A DNA stretch of 64,000 bases from Rhipicephalus microplus (GCF_043290135.1 NC_134701.1:100456702-100520701), one strand, 5' to 3'; shown: positions 41,110 through 54,570, counted from the first letter of the stretch. The notes: generated by a model not told the origin, from the letters alone. Made by a program: numbers and translations.

Positions 41110-43395
41110 AGATTTTTTTTGAGAAGCTAAACTCGCAAACACCGTGGATAGCGTCAAGCAGCCTGTGCAGCAGATAACGTTCGACAGCAATATTTTGTTA
41201 TCAATAAGGAAAACATTGGAATAAGGCCTATTCTTTAAGGCAAAAGCTTCTCACGATATCCGTGCCCGTAACGAAAGAGGCAGCTGTGGCCCCTCTCCCT
41301 CGCACTTTCTGAGAATTCCCATTATCGCTTAAAGTACAAATTGACAAAAACTAGAAAAAAAGAAAAATCAAAATATTGCACAGTCAGGTGAATGGTCACA
41401 AACTTTTTCCCTTCATTTTAGTCTTGTAGTTGTGGGCTTATGACTACGTGGACAGCAACAATTTCCCAATGGAATGTATAGAGGAGCATTCCTAGCCCAT
41501 GGTATCATTCAAAACGATTCTCAAACACTGATCTTTATCCTAAAAAATAAGTACTAAAACAACACATCGAATATTGCATCGGAAGGAAAAAAACACAAAA
41601 ATTGTAACCTTAGGAAAACGCGCCCAGGCAGCTTTATAAAACTTCCAAAAATGAAGGGTAAAAAATCTCAAAGTTGCAACTTTCTGTCAGGCTTCTGCGG
41701 AAGTGCAGCAATGAAATTCAGTCGACTGGAGTTCTTTTTGTGTCCCCAAATTGATTTCCAATAACGCCACTAGTTCAACTTTTACCGAAATGGAGTGCCC
41801 ATATTCTCCTTTTGCACATTGCAGAATTACATCTATGCTGCACCATATCACTCTTATTTATATAAGAGATCCGAAAACAACATAAGAATGTTTGCGGGGT
41901 GCTAGCAGTTTACTGGGAAGAGCGAGGCTGTTCCGACGCTTACCATTCTGCCAAATTGACGTTATATTTAAAAGAAGCCCGACAATCTTACGACAGGGTT
42001 GGATAATTAGTTTAACCAAACAAATTATACGGGCTTTTATTTCGCAGTAGTTTGATGTGCCCTAACGAAGCCAACAGACGATCAAGTGGGGAACGTATAA
42101 GAGACGTCATATTTAGGTTTTACTTTAGTGTAGTTTTAATTACATCGAGGGAATCGAAGCATATAGATAGATAGATAGATAGATAGATAGATTCTTTATT
42201 TTTATTCTTTATTTATTATTCTTTTATTCATCAAGCCCTTAACTTAGGTGAACTAGCGCTGCAATGTCGTATGCATCAGAAAAAACTCTAAGCTTAAAAC
42301 GCATCGGCATTTTGAAGATTTTTAAAGAATAGTAAAACCGGAAGTAAGTGCTCCAGCGAACACCCCTGCATTAAAACTACATTTTCACTTGGTGTTTGCG
42401 CCACAAACAAAAACAATCAAATGTTCCCTCAAAATAAAGCAATTCCTTAACCTGCTATCTCCGTGTTTCCAGCTACACGCACTTCTGCATATATGCAGCA
42501 TATATAAAATGTTCCTTGATTATCGCGTTTCAAAGACGCTAATAAATAAATTATGTCAAGGATTCGCGCCTCAGCATTTCATCCAGTAGATAATGAAGGC
42601 CTGAGTGGAGAATTCTGAGAAGACCTACCCAAGGTTATTTTTTCATTCAATTCGTTCATTACTTTCCCAACTCAGAAAAGGGCACGCGAGGTATTGGGTT
42701 CATGCACTGTGTTTGCTCAAAGCTAAGCCTTCGTCCGCGCAACAGGATGCACTATACTCGGCGCCATTGCTTATAGAATTTTCCAAAATGCAATTGGTTT
42801 TCTGAAGTCTATTGTTTTCCGATGAACCAGAAGAAAAACCACGTGCAGATGTTACTTTTCATTGCTTAAGTGCGCCTTTCTTTGTAAGACATACGAGTAT
42901 ATGAAATACGTAAACGAAAGCCATAAATGAAATGCGTACATGAAAGCCTTACAAAAAGGGCATACAGGAAAGGCATGCATAAAAGGCATACCATTCTTCA
43001 TAACGAGGAAAAAGTGCTAAGCGCGAATGATGGTCAGGCTATCAAAAAAGAATGCGGAACTCATTTCCACAAACATGGAATGACGCGGTTGTCGGTATTT
43101 GTGGTTGTTTGCCGATGCATTTTCGGAAAAATTCCTGGAAGCGAAGAGAAAAACGAAATTGGTTCTGAGCGTGAGAACCGCGGTTTCTGTCCGTTCAGGC
43201 TGCAGAATAATCTCCCATTTACATGTGTTTATATTTGCTTATTTTATGAAGTGCTCGCAATATCAATTTTTTCTCTATACATCTGAAGGCTATTCTATCT
43301 GTTTGTTTTCTGATATTACTGATAGTTAGTACAGGCATTTCTACTCCGCAGTGTAACTTATTGAGGCCTTTATTAAGAGTAAATACTACAGAAAA
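41110..43395. other. No recognised gene; (GATA)n at 42164-42193
   Basis: AT-rich. The short microsatellite is followed by a T-rich stretch. The 119-codon plus frame at 42927-43286 has no known motif, and its start region is a local degenerate repeat (aaaggcat). Confidence 0.5.
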
Positions 43396-43399
43396 AGGT

Positions 43400-43640
43400 A
43401 AGGCCTAGGCCATGATCCGGCACGCTTACATGGCAGCTGTAGGACTGCTAGCAATGCATCCAAAGAAAAAGTTTTTAAATTAGCGGTGCACAACACCCTG
43501 GTAGAACTGCGGGAGCCACACCCTGTGATGCAGCACGCAAGGCTGTGTGCAACCAAAGTGGTCCGAGATATGATGGAAAGAATAAGCGATGAGGCTGAGG
43601 TTCCCGCTTGGGACACTAAAATTCGGGTGCGTTGAGAGTT
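43400..43640 (+). pseudogene. I-like LINE fragment
   Basis: The plus frame ends 'FKLAVHNTLVELREPHPVMQ' ... 'VPAWDTKIRVR' and a stop. 'HNTL.EL.E.H' is the landmark seen after RT in the I-like LINEs at 30.36 kb and 60.2 kb. About 60 codons are readable. Confidence 0.6.
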
Positions 43641-44015
43641 ACACATGGTCCTGTACACAAAATTTTGCGCAAAAGTTTCCATTCGTTTCACCACAAGGAA
43701 CGAAGGCAGGCAAGAACAAGATGAGTATGTTGTTACGTGAAATTTACAGAAGTCAGTCCTTAAGGCACCTTTCACATACAATGTCAATCTCTTAACTTCT
43801 ACTCGGGGGTATGTTTAAAGGCATGTCCCCCTATTTCTACCATCCGAAACCATCCAACAATATGTAAGATGCGGAGAGTACCAAATGGTAGTCTACACAG
43901 TGGTCCCAGAATATAAGGACAAAGATGAATTCGCGATTGTGGAGGTCACACGGTCACCTCTGGATTGGCGAAGACTCACTCCTACAAAACTTCAGAGGAA
44001 TCGCCAACAGCGCTG

Positions 44016-44138
44016 GTGATAACCGGTCTTGTCTTACCGGATTCTTAGTGATTCAATACAACCATCGAAGACCTGGCGTAACCTGTTCTGTCTTACCTGA
44101 TTCTTAGTAATTCAATGCAGCCGTCAGAGATCTGGCGA
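44016..44138. repeat. About 62-bp imperfect tandem pair
   Basis: 'ttgtcttaccggattcttag' and 'ctgtcttacctgattcttag', each followed by 'tgattcaatacaacc'/'taattcaatgcagcc' and 'gacctggcg'/'gatctggcg'. Confidence 0.75.
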
Positions 44139-44703
44139 GGGGCATAATATCGGAACTGCCACATGGTTGGTGAACATGGCCGGAAATAAAACTTAACTCA
44201 CTACGCAGACGCTTGTGAGAATTCTGGAATGAGGTGGCCCAACTGGAAACTCCAGGTTTCGTCAGCTGGGCAGGTGGGCTTTATCCACCCCGTGAAAGTG
44301 GTTGACTAAGGCACTGAACTGCGTCTGGAGAAAACTGTGGACACAATGTTTTTCCAACACATACGTGTTACCATATACTGTTTGAAGGTGTTATTATATT
44401 GCGGCACTCCTCTCTCGAGAACTCGGAAGCCATGTCAGCGGAACTTCAGACGAAGTCATCCAGACAAGAGCCCATGAAATGGGCATCACAGGTCACCGTC
44501 AACAAATAGCTTGTGGCCGTCTAATAGAAAATTGTTCTCTGTTGCCTTCTGAAGCTAATGTTTTTTTCATCAATTTCGTACGTTTTATTTCACTTATGTG
44601 TGGCTCTATTTCTCAGCAAACAAGACAGGTGCGGTTGATAATCTAACATAGGGAATTCTGTCATATTACCCACATTTGGAATTGTTGTTTTTCAGCAACT
44701 GAG

Positions 44704-44706
44704 TAT

Positions 44707-44741
<35 letters not shown>

Positions 44742-45330
44742 TATTTAATTAAACACGTACACATGGTTTGCCCGTGGGGTAAGGCAAAAGGTGGATCCAA
44801 ACCTTCTGACCAGGCCCTACAACGGTTGGGGGACAAGAGCAACGGATTTGTAAACAAGAATTCATCTTTGAAATCAGAGTCAATAAGCACCTAATCATAA
44901 CATGGTAAGCATATAATCACCAAATCTAGTATTGACGTAACGACAGTAATAAACATAAAATAATGATGTAATCAGAGTAGGAACATAAGCACTAATGCAA
45001 TAAAAGCGAAAACATCAATAAGGTAGAAATTATTTATACTAATAACAATGGCTTTAATACCATTACTATGCAATCGCTGATTATCATTATTGTTTGTGTA
45101 GTGAAAGTGAAATTAAAAATTGTACAACACATCTGCATTCAATGCAAGACACAAGTTCATTATTAAATTTTTAAATTCTTGAATCGTTTTACAATTTCTG
45201 GTTACTTCCACAACAGTAGGATACATATTGCATAAAGACACAGTTTCATACTCAATGGTTTGGATGCCATAGTTTGTTCTGCGTTTCTTAGTGACCATTG
45301 ATGTGCGGCGTAAACTATTCACGTGTCTCG
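44704..45330 (-). pseudogene. CR1/Jockey-like LINE 3' end
   Basis: The minus-strand frame 45113-45322 ends 'RRTNYGIQTIEYETVSLCNM' ... 'CKTIQEFKNLIMNL', the usual C-terminal block of these LINEs (N/RTxYGxQ, L-N-x-P, F-K-L). About 370 bases of 3' UTR follow, to a (TAAA)n tail (44742-44704). The 5' part is missing. Confidence 0.7.
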
Positions 45331-47070
45331 ACTAAGTTACCAGTTTGAAAAAGCCTCAATTGTTGTAGCGAATTTTTTGAATGGTGGAATGCAGATATTT
45401 GCTCTGTAAGAGTTTCTAATATTAGGAATACTGTAACGCGCCATTTTTTGGAAGATCCAATGTATTTATTTGAAAAGTTTAGCAAACGAACAGCTCGACG
45501 TTCGTTAGCTCGTTCGTTCGTTCATTCGTTCGAGGGAATGCTCTGAACCAAGCACAGCTGTTTCAATGTCTTAACCTGAAACGCAGATGAAATTCGGAAC
45601 ACGTGGATTAGCATGCATCCCGATTCATTATGCCCGCGTTGAGGAACACTTTAGTACTAATTGACACAGTGCAGATAAGGCATACGACAATGTTAAAGAA
45701 GGATACACTCGATGAAACAATATTTATGTAAAGTTTGAGCAATAAATGCGTTCAACAATTTTTAAGTACTCGGAGACAGCAGCACGTAATAACGAATGTC
45801 TGTTCCTTTTATTGCTTGCACACATCGACGGCATTTTCTTAGTGGTTGTCGACTTTATTAGGCGAACTTTGTTGCTGGTAGGAAAAATGACGTATGGATT
45901 GCTAGCGAACACCCGTTAGGCCACTTCTGCTTTTTCAGAACTTCGAGCCGCTTTAGCTACATTGCTACAGCATGAGGTTAATAACTATTACTTACGTGGC
46001 ATGTTTATGCGAACTACACGCATGTTGGAAAATAAAACATCAGACCATTTATATTTACTGAAAAAGTTCACAAGCACTTTATGACCCACTGTCACATATA
46101 AAATTATCTATTATTCAGCGACATGGCTGCTGAAAAAAGTACAACGCATTATCAACTCTGCTGTCCCAGCTTACATTTCTGTAGAGGCACAATGATGTAA
46201 ATTGGTGGCTGTAAATTGGTGGCTGTAAATGATGTAAATTGGTGGTGGATGTGAGCCCATTCTGCGGGCTTCTCTTCACTGCTTCATTGTGATATGCGCT
46301 TGATTACTCATCACGTCGTCGTTCTGTAAAATCCTTGTATGCCAAATATTACCAGCAGGTATCGCATGTAAAGGTACACAACAGACAAACAAATAGCGAA
46401 GCTGATATAAAGTATTTCTGAAATCTTTTTCCAAGTAATTTATTATTTTATTTATACCCATAATACGCAAATTTGCAGTCAAAATTCTGTTTTTTTTTAC
46501 GTCAAGCAAAACTCCAGCACGACAGCTACCGAATGACATCATTATCTTAAATAAAATTATTCTCTCTTCTCTTGTATATTAGCTCAATACTTTTTTCTGA
46601 AAATTGCCATATCAAATTTCGGGTACTTTTACAAGATATTGATGCCAAATTTTATGCGTAAATATTTAGGCAAGCTGTGTAGCAGCCGGTTTTACACCAT
46701 CAATATCTGTCACGTCTTTGCAGGCTTTGGCTGAGTACTGTCATGTCGGATAGCTTTTTTGTTTTTACTGACAGAATTTATAAATAACAAGTTCGTTTTT
46801 CTTGCAGAGATAAGCATGGCATGAGTTATGAATTCTAAAAAAATGCAATTCACAAAATCAGGTTTCTTCCTTTAGTGTCGTCCGAAGCAACGAGCGAGAA
46901 TAGAGGCAGAAAAAACTTCATTGGTAATATTCAATATTTTACAAAAACATATTACGTAGTCAAAACAACGACCGATCTAATAGTGTTAGCCACTGTACAT
47001 AATTTTTGGAACAGTTGGTAGGAGATGCCACCGGCTAACCTACACAATTGCTATTTAGTCCCTATTTCGC
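45331..47070. other. No recognised gene
   Basis: AT-rich. A short tandem of 'gtaaattggtggct' occurs at 46197-46250. Confidence 0.5.
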
Positions 47071-47080
47071 ACTACTTTAT

Positions 47081-47244
47081 TTTTCAGATGGTAATGATTA
47101 TGCATTCAGATAAACTGAAGCTAAAAAAAGAACAGACGTCAGAAAAACTTGACGAAACGAGTGCATACGATAACTTGGACAATAGAATAAGATCAATAAA
47201 TATGGCAAATTCCCGCTACAGCACTTTGGGATACTGTATGTAAG
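47081..47244 (+). other. Candidate host internal exon (47088-47235)
   Basis: A pyrimidine-rich 'actttatttttcag' (ending 47087) is followed by 148 bp open in one frame only, then 'gtatgtaag' (47236-47244), a strong donor-like match. The frame encodes a charged, hydrophilic peptide: 'MHSDKLKLKKEQTSEKLDET' ... 'NLDNRIRSINMANS' ... 'TLGYC'. The other two frames close at once. If real, it is an exon of a gene whose introns hold the surrounding repeats. The family is unknown, and chance is possible. Confidence 0.35.
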
Positions 47245-47321
47245 AGCAACACGGAAATGTGCTATAGCTGCCCTTTATTGATGCAAACAACAAAGTGTAG
47301 TACTAAGTAATATAGTACATT

Positions 47322-47886
47322 CTACCATAGTTACCCTGAGGAATAAACGGCCAAGCAGACATTAACAAAGCCAACATATATAGAAATGCACAAAATATTG
47401 CGTTAAGTGCACCAAAAATCTGTAAACAAATACGCAGTGCCCAATACCTCATTCAACTAGCGGGATATGCACGCTTCATGCTAAACTAGTTCTTATTTTT
47501 TCACAGAGAAACAGCCACATTAGCTTCGGTTCAGAAAACAGGTACTAGAATCTAAAAAAATGTGATTTTAAGTTAATTTCAACTATTTCGCTGCCATGCC
47601 TACACATACTACCATAGTTTCCCTGGGGAATAAACCACAAAGCATTACAAAGCCGACATATATATAAATGCACAAAATATTACGTTGATTGTGCCAAACG
47701 TCTACTAGTAAATACGAAGTGGCAATTAGCTCAATGAACCAGCGCTACATGTACCCTTCATGCTAAGCTTGTTTTTATTCTTTCACGGAGAAACAGGCAC
47801 ATTAGCTTCGGCTCAGAATACAGGTTCCAGAATGTAAAAAAAAATTCGTGATCTCCAGTTGATATCATCTATTTCGCTACCATGCC
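47322..47886. repeat. 287-bp tandem repeat, two copies
   Basis: 47322-47608 and 47609-47886 align throughout, for example 'accatagtt.ccctg.ggaataaac', 'aaatgcacaaaatatt.cgtt' and 'cacattagcttcgg'. Roughly 80% identical by eye. Confidence 0.85.
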
Positions 47887-47889
47887 CAT

Positions 47890-50800
47890 TCTAAATAATT
47901 GTCATGGGGGTAAAATATGTGAAAGCGTTTCGTGCAGCCGCTTCACAATGCGAGAGGATCGGAAGCATTTACTAACTCTGGAAATCTTTCACTCAGAACT
48001 CAGGGCATGTTCCTTCTTTCATTTGTATTACAGGAGAGGGTCATCAACAAAGTTTCCCCTTCTTGAATACAAACTGATGCATCGCATAAAAAGAAGAGAT
48101 AGGAAAAACAACATGAAAACCCTCATTGCATACTAAAGGGCTTTCTTTCGTGTCCTTACGTGCCTTACTCACTACACAAATAGATCAACACATAGTTGTA
48201 GGGTCTCTAATAAAATATGTGGCAAGATCAATATTAAGTACACGGCAGCCTCATGCATACGGGCCGGATAATTGTGCTTTGGCAATGCGTTGTAGAAAGA
48301 ATATTGGCCACAGCAGCGCTACATTTATATCTAGACTGCTGCATTTCCGAAGTCATCAGCCTTTTTTCTGGAGAATTCAATAAGTATTTATGGCAATAAA
48401 TATGTCCCTGCCACAAGAACTTGTCGGAAATACTCTTGCGCTAGTTCAGAGAACGCTGAGGAACTGGACGAAAGGCATACTAACAAGATTACACAGCAGA
48501 ATTTTGGTAGTTCATCTGCACAGGATGTTTGACTGATTCCTCGGTTCGGCACGAAATGGCTTAATGTTTTCATCCTGGGTAACAACACAACCAAAAAAAA
48601 TAAAACTGTTTATGGGAAGTTGTCTGAGGTAAGAGCAGTGATAGAAGCTCTGCTTATGTTTTTTAGACGATGTCATCGTCTTTTGACATCATATCACACA
48701 TATCTCGGCCGTTCTGTATGTTTTCGGAGAGCCGCTTTCCAGCTAAATTCTGCAAATCGATATTTCAGACGTCACCAAATCAGTACACTCGGCCACCTTG
48801 TCAGTGCCGCTGTCACAAGCTGCGTTTTTGAAGGGTAGAGGTAGCTGTGTTTCTGATAGGTCCTAACATTTTTAGTTGCATCTTACCATGTCTTCTCACG
48901 TTCTCTTTTGAAATTATTCAGGAACATGATAAAGTTTTCTGCGGTAAGAGCAGAGAGAGAAGCTAAACATACATTATCGTGGGGAGTGAAATATAGAGTA
49001 TTTTGTACTGTACATTGGCCACAAAGGAACGATACCAATACCACAAACGATACCATTGGCCACGATACCATTGGAACGATACCATTGGCCACAAAGGAAC
49101 GGTACGATACTGGCAGGTTGTGTACGGTGAGGAGGGACGCTGAGATGATGTTATGCATTTACGATTATCTCTGATTACACTAATCATGGTAGGCGAGAAG
49201 AAAACGCCTGCTACGTTGGTACAATCGGACGATAATAGTTACACTGACACTCAGAATTTAGGAAATAAAATACATACTCAACTATAATTGTCAGTGAGAT
49301 AAGAAATATTGGTCTAAGTTTTAAGGCTTCTGCCCTTTGTAAGACACAATTATAATTATATATAACAAAACTATGCCAACAAATGTATAGGAGATATTCT
49401 TGGAAGTATTTGTAATGTGTATGTGAACAAAGAAAAGTCGACAAAAAAGTGACTTTCAGAGAGCAGGGACTAAACCTTCGACTGTCAAATCTGGCCTATC
49501 ATAATGGCTATAGCCCTATCAACTTTGTGTGGCATATATAGGGGTCTTAGACGTGGAAGCGTCCGTTAGCGCCACCAGTAGCCAGAACGGCGAGTGTGGC
49601 ACAATCTTTATCTGGATGGCTTTAGCGCAATTCAGAAGAAAACACATGGAAACAACAGAACACAGAGGAGCGCTCGTCTGTGTTATGTGTGTCTACATTT
49701 GTCTTCGCCTAAATTGCACTGAAGCCATCCAATTATGTACCAACTCGCCCAAGTCAAAGTGCTTTGGAATCTTCATCTGTCTGTTTGGCTGCACGTAGCA
49801 CGTGAACTTAATATGAGCAGACGACTGACCAATCATCCCTCGTACTTTACCGGAAGGCACCAAGTCTACCTGAACGAGGCTCTCGTTATGAATGAAGGAA
49901 AGAAGTGTACATTAGGGCACCCGTTTTCTTTGTAACGCGATACACGTTCATGCCTGTATTCGATGTGCTGTCAGTATATCCTACATTGTCCTGTGTTCAC
50001 TATCACTAAACTGTCCTTATTAACTGGGTTCAGTAAACGTTTAACAATCTGTCTGTTGCGTCATCAGAGATATAAAACTCTTATTTGAAGACAGGACATC
50101 GTGTACTCAGTGGAGCATTATGTGACATGGGTAGAGGAATACCCACTTCTACCTTTTGATTTGCGATGTGTTTACGGAAAATATAAAACCATAAGCATTA
50201 CAATTTTTTCGATCACTACTGTAAAATTTACTTAATTTTTAGAAGGAAATTTTGTTCCACGTTCTAGTACTGTTTGTGTGAGTTATTTCGAAAAACAGAA
50301 AAAGATAATTAGAGAACATGAATTTAAAGTTGCCCATGGAAGCCTCTGTCATAAAGCCCGTCCGTTGCAGTGCATTGAGACGTAAAAAAACAAGCACGAA
50401 CTAGCAGCACGAGACAGAAACTTCAACCTGCACCCCTATCGAGGGCGCTTGTGAGGTGGCAAGGTGGGAGTCGGTTTATTCTATTCATGTGCCCGCCTTT
50501 CATGAAACTCTTACTAATTTTCAACAACCACGTTGTAATTTCATGTTCTTCCTGCGCTCTATAATTGAGAAAGTATCAGATACTCTATCTACAAAAGTAT
50601 TTGCTGTCCTATATTTACGTCCATGTTCCTTGGCAAATCACGTCTGTGGAAGCACTCCACGTCCACAGGGGAACTTAACTCGGGCTCAAACAGGAACTGG
50701 ACCTTTCTGAAGTACTATTTCAACCTAATAAAAAAATATAGCTTAGGCCAAAATAAAGATGTAGAATAGATTTTGACAATTTTCATCCCGCTCAACTCAT

Positions 50801-50900
50801 AACAATGACTCAACAACGTGCCATACATACAGAAAACCACAATACAAAGAACTAGTAAAGTGAGATACTAACATAAAACTTATGCACGCATGTCAGATTA
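47890..50900. other. No recognised gene; small minisatellite at 49012-49110
   Basis: AT-rich. At 49012-49110 'acgataccattggccac' recurs about four times with variants, and 'ggccacaaaggaacg' appears twice. Short open frames here have no known motifs. Confidence 0.5.
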
Positions 50901-50902
50901 CG

Positions 50903-51041
50903 AAAAAGTAGGCTATATTTACGTGCACGTCAAAGAACCCCGGATACTTAAAATTTTCTGAGCCTTCCACTGTGGCGTCTACGATAATTATATGGTGATT
51001 TCAGGGCGTTAAACCCCAACAATAACTAAAAAGTAGGCTAT
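50903..51041 (+). mobile_element. 5'-truncated SINE with perfect 14-bp target duplication
   Basis: aaaaagtaggctat occurs at 50903-50916 and 51028-51041. Between them lies only the SINE 3' half: 'tttacgtgcacgtcaaagaa', 'gagccttccactgtggcgtc', 'ttcagggcgttaaaccccaa' and an 'aataacta' end. The 5' truncation with a clean duplication shows LINE-type insertion. Confidence 0.9.
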
Positions 51042-51049
51042 TTTTAACA

Positions 51050-52400
51050 ACACTTTCACGACGCACTAAGAAGTAATACACTACCACTGTAACTTTTGCC
51101 CTGTTTTTTATTTATTTTCTAATAGCCCTGTCACAAAGGGCAACTGTCAGTGTTGTAATTCAAGGAAGGTGATTGGGTTTATCTGTTAAAACATAAATGG
51201 TCGAGGTCAACGTGATGTAGCACAACGCACTCCACAAAATCAAGTTATTTATTGCTTGGTGGTCTGGTTTTCGACTTGTGCGAGAAGAGTGGTTTGTGCG
51301 CACCTGAACGGAAGTCAAAGCACTGGTATCTTGTTTAGTTTTTTTCTGGAGAAGATTGTTGTGTCTATTCTTTCCATTTTTATGTATATCTTTACAGCTA
51401 CTGCGCTTCATATGATTTCATTATTTCTTATCCTCTCTTGAAAAGCAGTTATAACATCGCGGATAAAAGTGGACGCAAGGCGCTGTCAGAGAACTTTTTC
51501 TCTTTTGGAAAGTTAAATTTCACAAATACCTCCAAAGAATAGGTGGATGTGACTGTCGTTTTTTTTTTCACGTATGGGTGGCTAACTTTTACTACTGCCT
51601 ACCGTTTATTCAAAATTCTGGAGCGTTCGTGCTACGCTATTCACAAGAAACCGGTAGTCGCTCGTCATCATTGCGAAAATGGAGAACACGGTACGACACA
51701 CGCAATTCAATGGGATTGCAGCGGCTCGACAGGAGGAGAGTCTTTGTTTTCTTCTTTTCACCATTTGTTGTGTACGATGAACCTGTACGCTTTTTTTTTT
51801 TGACTTCCTGCTAAAGCCATAGAAAGCGTGAAAAGACTAGAAAAAAGGCAGTGCCGTGAAACTGTTGCCAACGCGCGTGCACTTCGCTTTATAGCTCTTA
51901 AGTCATTATTTTAGAAATGCCGATTTCCGACAAACTAGAGCGCTCTGGGTCCACCTTGTCAGCCCTTCAGACTCTATACAGATAAAACATTCCTTAAATT
52001 ATGAAACAAATGCGTGTTTTTGATAGAATAGAAGGTCTGCATGCTGCAGTTTACACACAAAAAAGTCTGTCACCTCAAACTCAGTAATAAACTGACTTGG
52101 CGATTCAACTAATATTGTAGATGTGATTCAGTGTTAGTCAATGTCAACAAAGTTTCGCAAGAGAAATGAGCGAGTAGGTGTGAATGATTTCTAAACTGCA
52201 TATAAACTAAGAATAATGAGAAGTCGGTTTATCTCATTTATGAATGACTTCCTGGAATACCGAACAAGTTCCGCGTAACCTCACAGTGACCGGCTGGTCC
52301 ATCCGCACGCTGTCACATAGGTAGTGCTGGGCACTCCCTTTAGAAGGCTGTTTTTGCTCCAAATTGAATCCAAAGCAAGTGCTTGCGTACTGCGCACATT
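51050..52400. other. No recognised gene
   Basis: Only short frames; no motif recognised. Confidence 0.5.
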
Positions 52401-52406
52401 ACGCAT

Positions 52407-52407
52407 T

Positions 52408-52456
<49 letters not shown>

Positions 52457-52459
52457 TTA

Positions 52460-52500
<41 letters not shown>
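52407..52500. repeat. (CTAT)n(CTGT)n microsatellite
   Basis: Compound tetranucleotide; the switch from CTAT to CTGT is at about 52459. Confidence 0.95.
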
Positions 52501-52589
52501 TTACATATCTATATCGTCACCAGCGTGTGGGTGCTCTTGTAATCTTTACCTGAACTTAGTTTAGACCTGAATCAGTATGAAAGGGTAAG

Positions 52590-53010
52590 ATGGATGGATG
52601 GAATAACATTTATTAATGTCCTGCAAGAAGCACGCGAACGCGCTCAGGGCTCCCACGTTTGGACTGAGAAACCTGGCCTAACAGCCGTGTTTTGGGCTTG
52701 CTGGACGCCCCTTTTCTAGTCGGCTGTGCTGGAGCTGCGCAAGGCAGCCGCCCACCTCCCCGAAGTAGCATCGGGGTTAGCATTGTTATACATTGTAGTG
52801 CACTCCAAGAGCATGTGTCTAAGCGTAGGCGGGGTGAGTTTGCATTGATCGCATAAATCATTATCCTAGAGTTCCGGCTATATGACGTGGAGGACGTGTA
52901 GATATGGGTATGACTCTGTTTGCAATAGCTTTAAAGTGAGGGCTCGAGACCGACTTAGCATACGGCGAGGCAGCTGAAGACCGACGGGAGAGGTAGAAGT
53001 GCGTGAATAA
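52590..53010 (-). pseudogene. I-like LINE ORF2 C-terminus and 3' end
   Basis: On the minus strand: 'LSRSRALTLKLLQTESYPYL', then 'CDQCKLTPPTLRHMLLEC' (CX2CX8HX4C), a 'WAAALRSS' block and 'ALSAFACFLQDI'. This matches the end of tick-type I-like LINEs. The 3' tail runs into 'ttccatccatcc' repeats at 52590-52600. The frame has stops. Confidence 0.7.
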
Positions 53011-54045
53011 TGTGAGAATTCAGCCGCACATGAAGCAAAACCCTTTCCTTCAGGCAAGTGTGCACATAGCCTGATACCATGGGCCAGTATATGCGGAAAC
53101 CCAGCACTGGAAAATCACAGTCTATATTTCTGTAGCCCTGTCGAAAAGAGATGTTGGTGATTTAAATGAGAGAGTGTTAGCATAAATACACCAGTGGCGT
53201 TTACACATCGAGAATGTGAAATCCTAACAGTAATGGAACTCAAGTATTCTGTGTGGCAGTCACGTATTCTGCGTGACAGTCCGCACAACGTCACTGTGTT
53301 TACAGTGTTCGTTGTATAGTTTTAAAACAAAGTTTCTCAGCATTACATATGCTCTTCTACCGCACAGGCGTCATCACAACAAAAGCCCCTTAACCGAAAG
53401 AGCAGGTATTTCCTACGCTTTGCTAAAACGACAGGGTGATGCACCTACCAGCTTCTCTGCGTTCTCAAAAACTCTACCAGACAAAAGACTGTCGCTTTTC
53501 GTCGATCTTGCAGCGAAAAATGCACAAACGGGGGCAAGTTTTTTTAGCGCTCTTGCACTTGAAGTACCATTGTCCTATCTTGTCGTTTCTCAGTAGATAT
53601 AAGCTGTCATCCACTTGTGGTGCATACCTCCGTATACCGCGAACCTTGGCAGCCTCGCGTACACAGTGAAACAGTTCGACAAAGTACTTGACACATTCAT
53701 AAACCATTCTCGTCTGCTAAATAATTTTAGCCGACTTGAAGTTAACGAGACAATAAAGAGAGATTCCACATGCAAAGACTTTCCTAAAATTAACGATAGT
53801 GGACTCTCGCTCTTCGATCGACGTGAATGGATAGTACACGGATTTGCCTAGTCTTCGTACTTGTGGGCGGCGAATCACACATGTGGCTTCGTTTGTTGCT
53901 GTATTTTGGTTTTTTTTTCAAGTAAAAAAAAACCTTCTTGAATTTTGTGACCTGATTTGAAATGCTAAGCTTGAAAAAGTAGAATGGTGAAGCGCAGCCA
54001 CTGAAAATCTGTTCACTTTTGTTTCGTGAGAAAACAGCTTCGAGC
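53011..54045. other. No recognised gene
   Basis: Frames of 107 codons (53273-53596, plus) and 107 codons (53790-54113, minus) have no recognised domain. Confidence 0.45.
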
Positions 54046-54290
54046 CACACTGTCTCCCATTCCTCCTTTTTCTTCATCCAGACATCAAGACACTGGAATG
54101 ACCTTCCCAGCAAGGCAGTGCTTCATTCCGACCAAGCCATCTTCAAACGCATCATAGAAGAGGTGTTTTTGTAGATATACCCACCCCTCATGTAAAACCC
54201 CTTCCTTTAGGGGCCTTTGAGTTATCATAAATAAATAAATAAATAAATAAATATATACATAAATAAATATATAAATATATAAATAACAAA
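54045..54290 (+). pseudogene. CR1/Jockey-like LINE 3' end
   Basis: The plus frame ends 'SRHWNDLPSKAVLHSDQAIF' ... 'RIIEEVFL' and a stop at 54174, the common (R)xWNxLP C-terminal block. A short 3' UTR and a (TAAA)n-type tail (54229-54285) follow. Confidence 0.7.
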
Positions 54291-54447
54291 ACACACAAAG
54301 CCAGAAGTAAAAAGATTAGACAAATCCGGGTACTACTCATCATTCCCATGCTCGCTGAAGAACTTTGCGTTGCAGTTCCCGTAGACAGTAGCGCCAGAGT
54401 TCTCTCAAGTGTATATTTAGAAAACTATATACCCACATGTAGGCAGC

Positions 54448-54488
54448 TAGATAACTAGATAGATCGAGAGATAAATAGATAGATAGAG

Positions 54489-54569
<81 letters not shown>

Positions 54570-54570
54570 C
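54448..54570. repeat. (GATA)n microsatellite
   Basis: Over 20 units; left part interrupted. Confidence 0.95.

Noticed and set aside
42927..43286. 119-codon plus-strand frame
   Set aside because: The start lies in a local degenerate repeat and no motif is recognised.
53273..53596. 107-codon plus-strand frame, considered as a small gene
   Set aside because: No recognised domain, no paralogue in the window, and no clear start or splice context.
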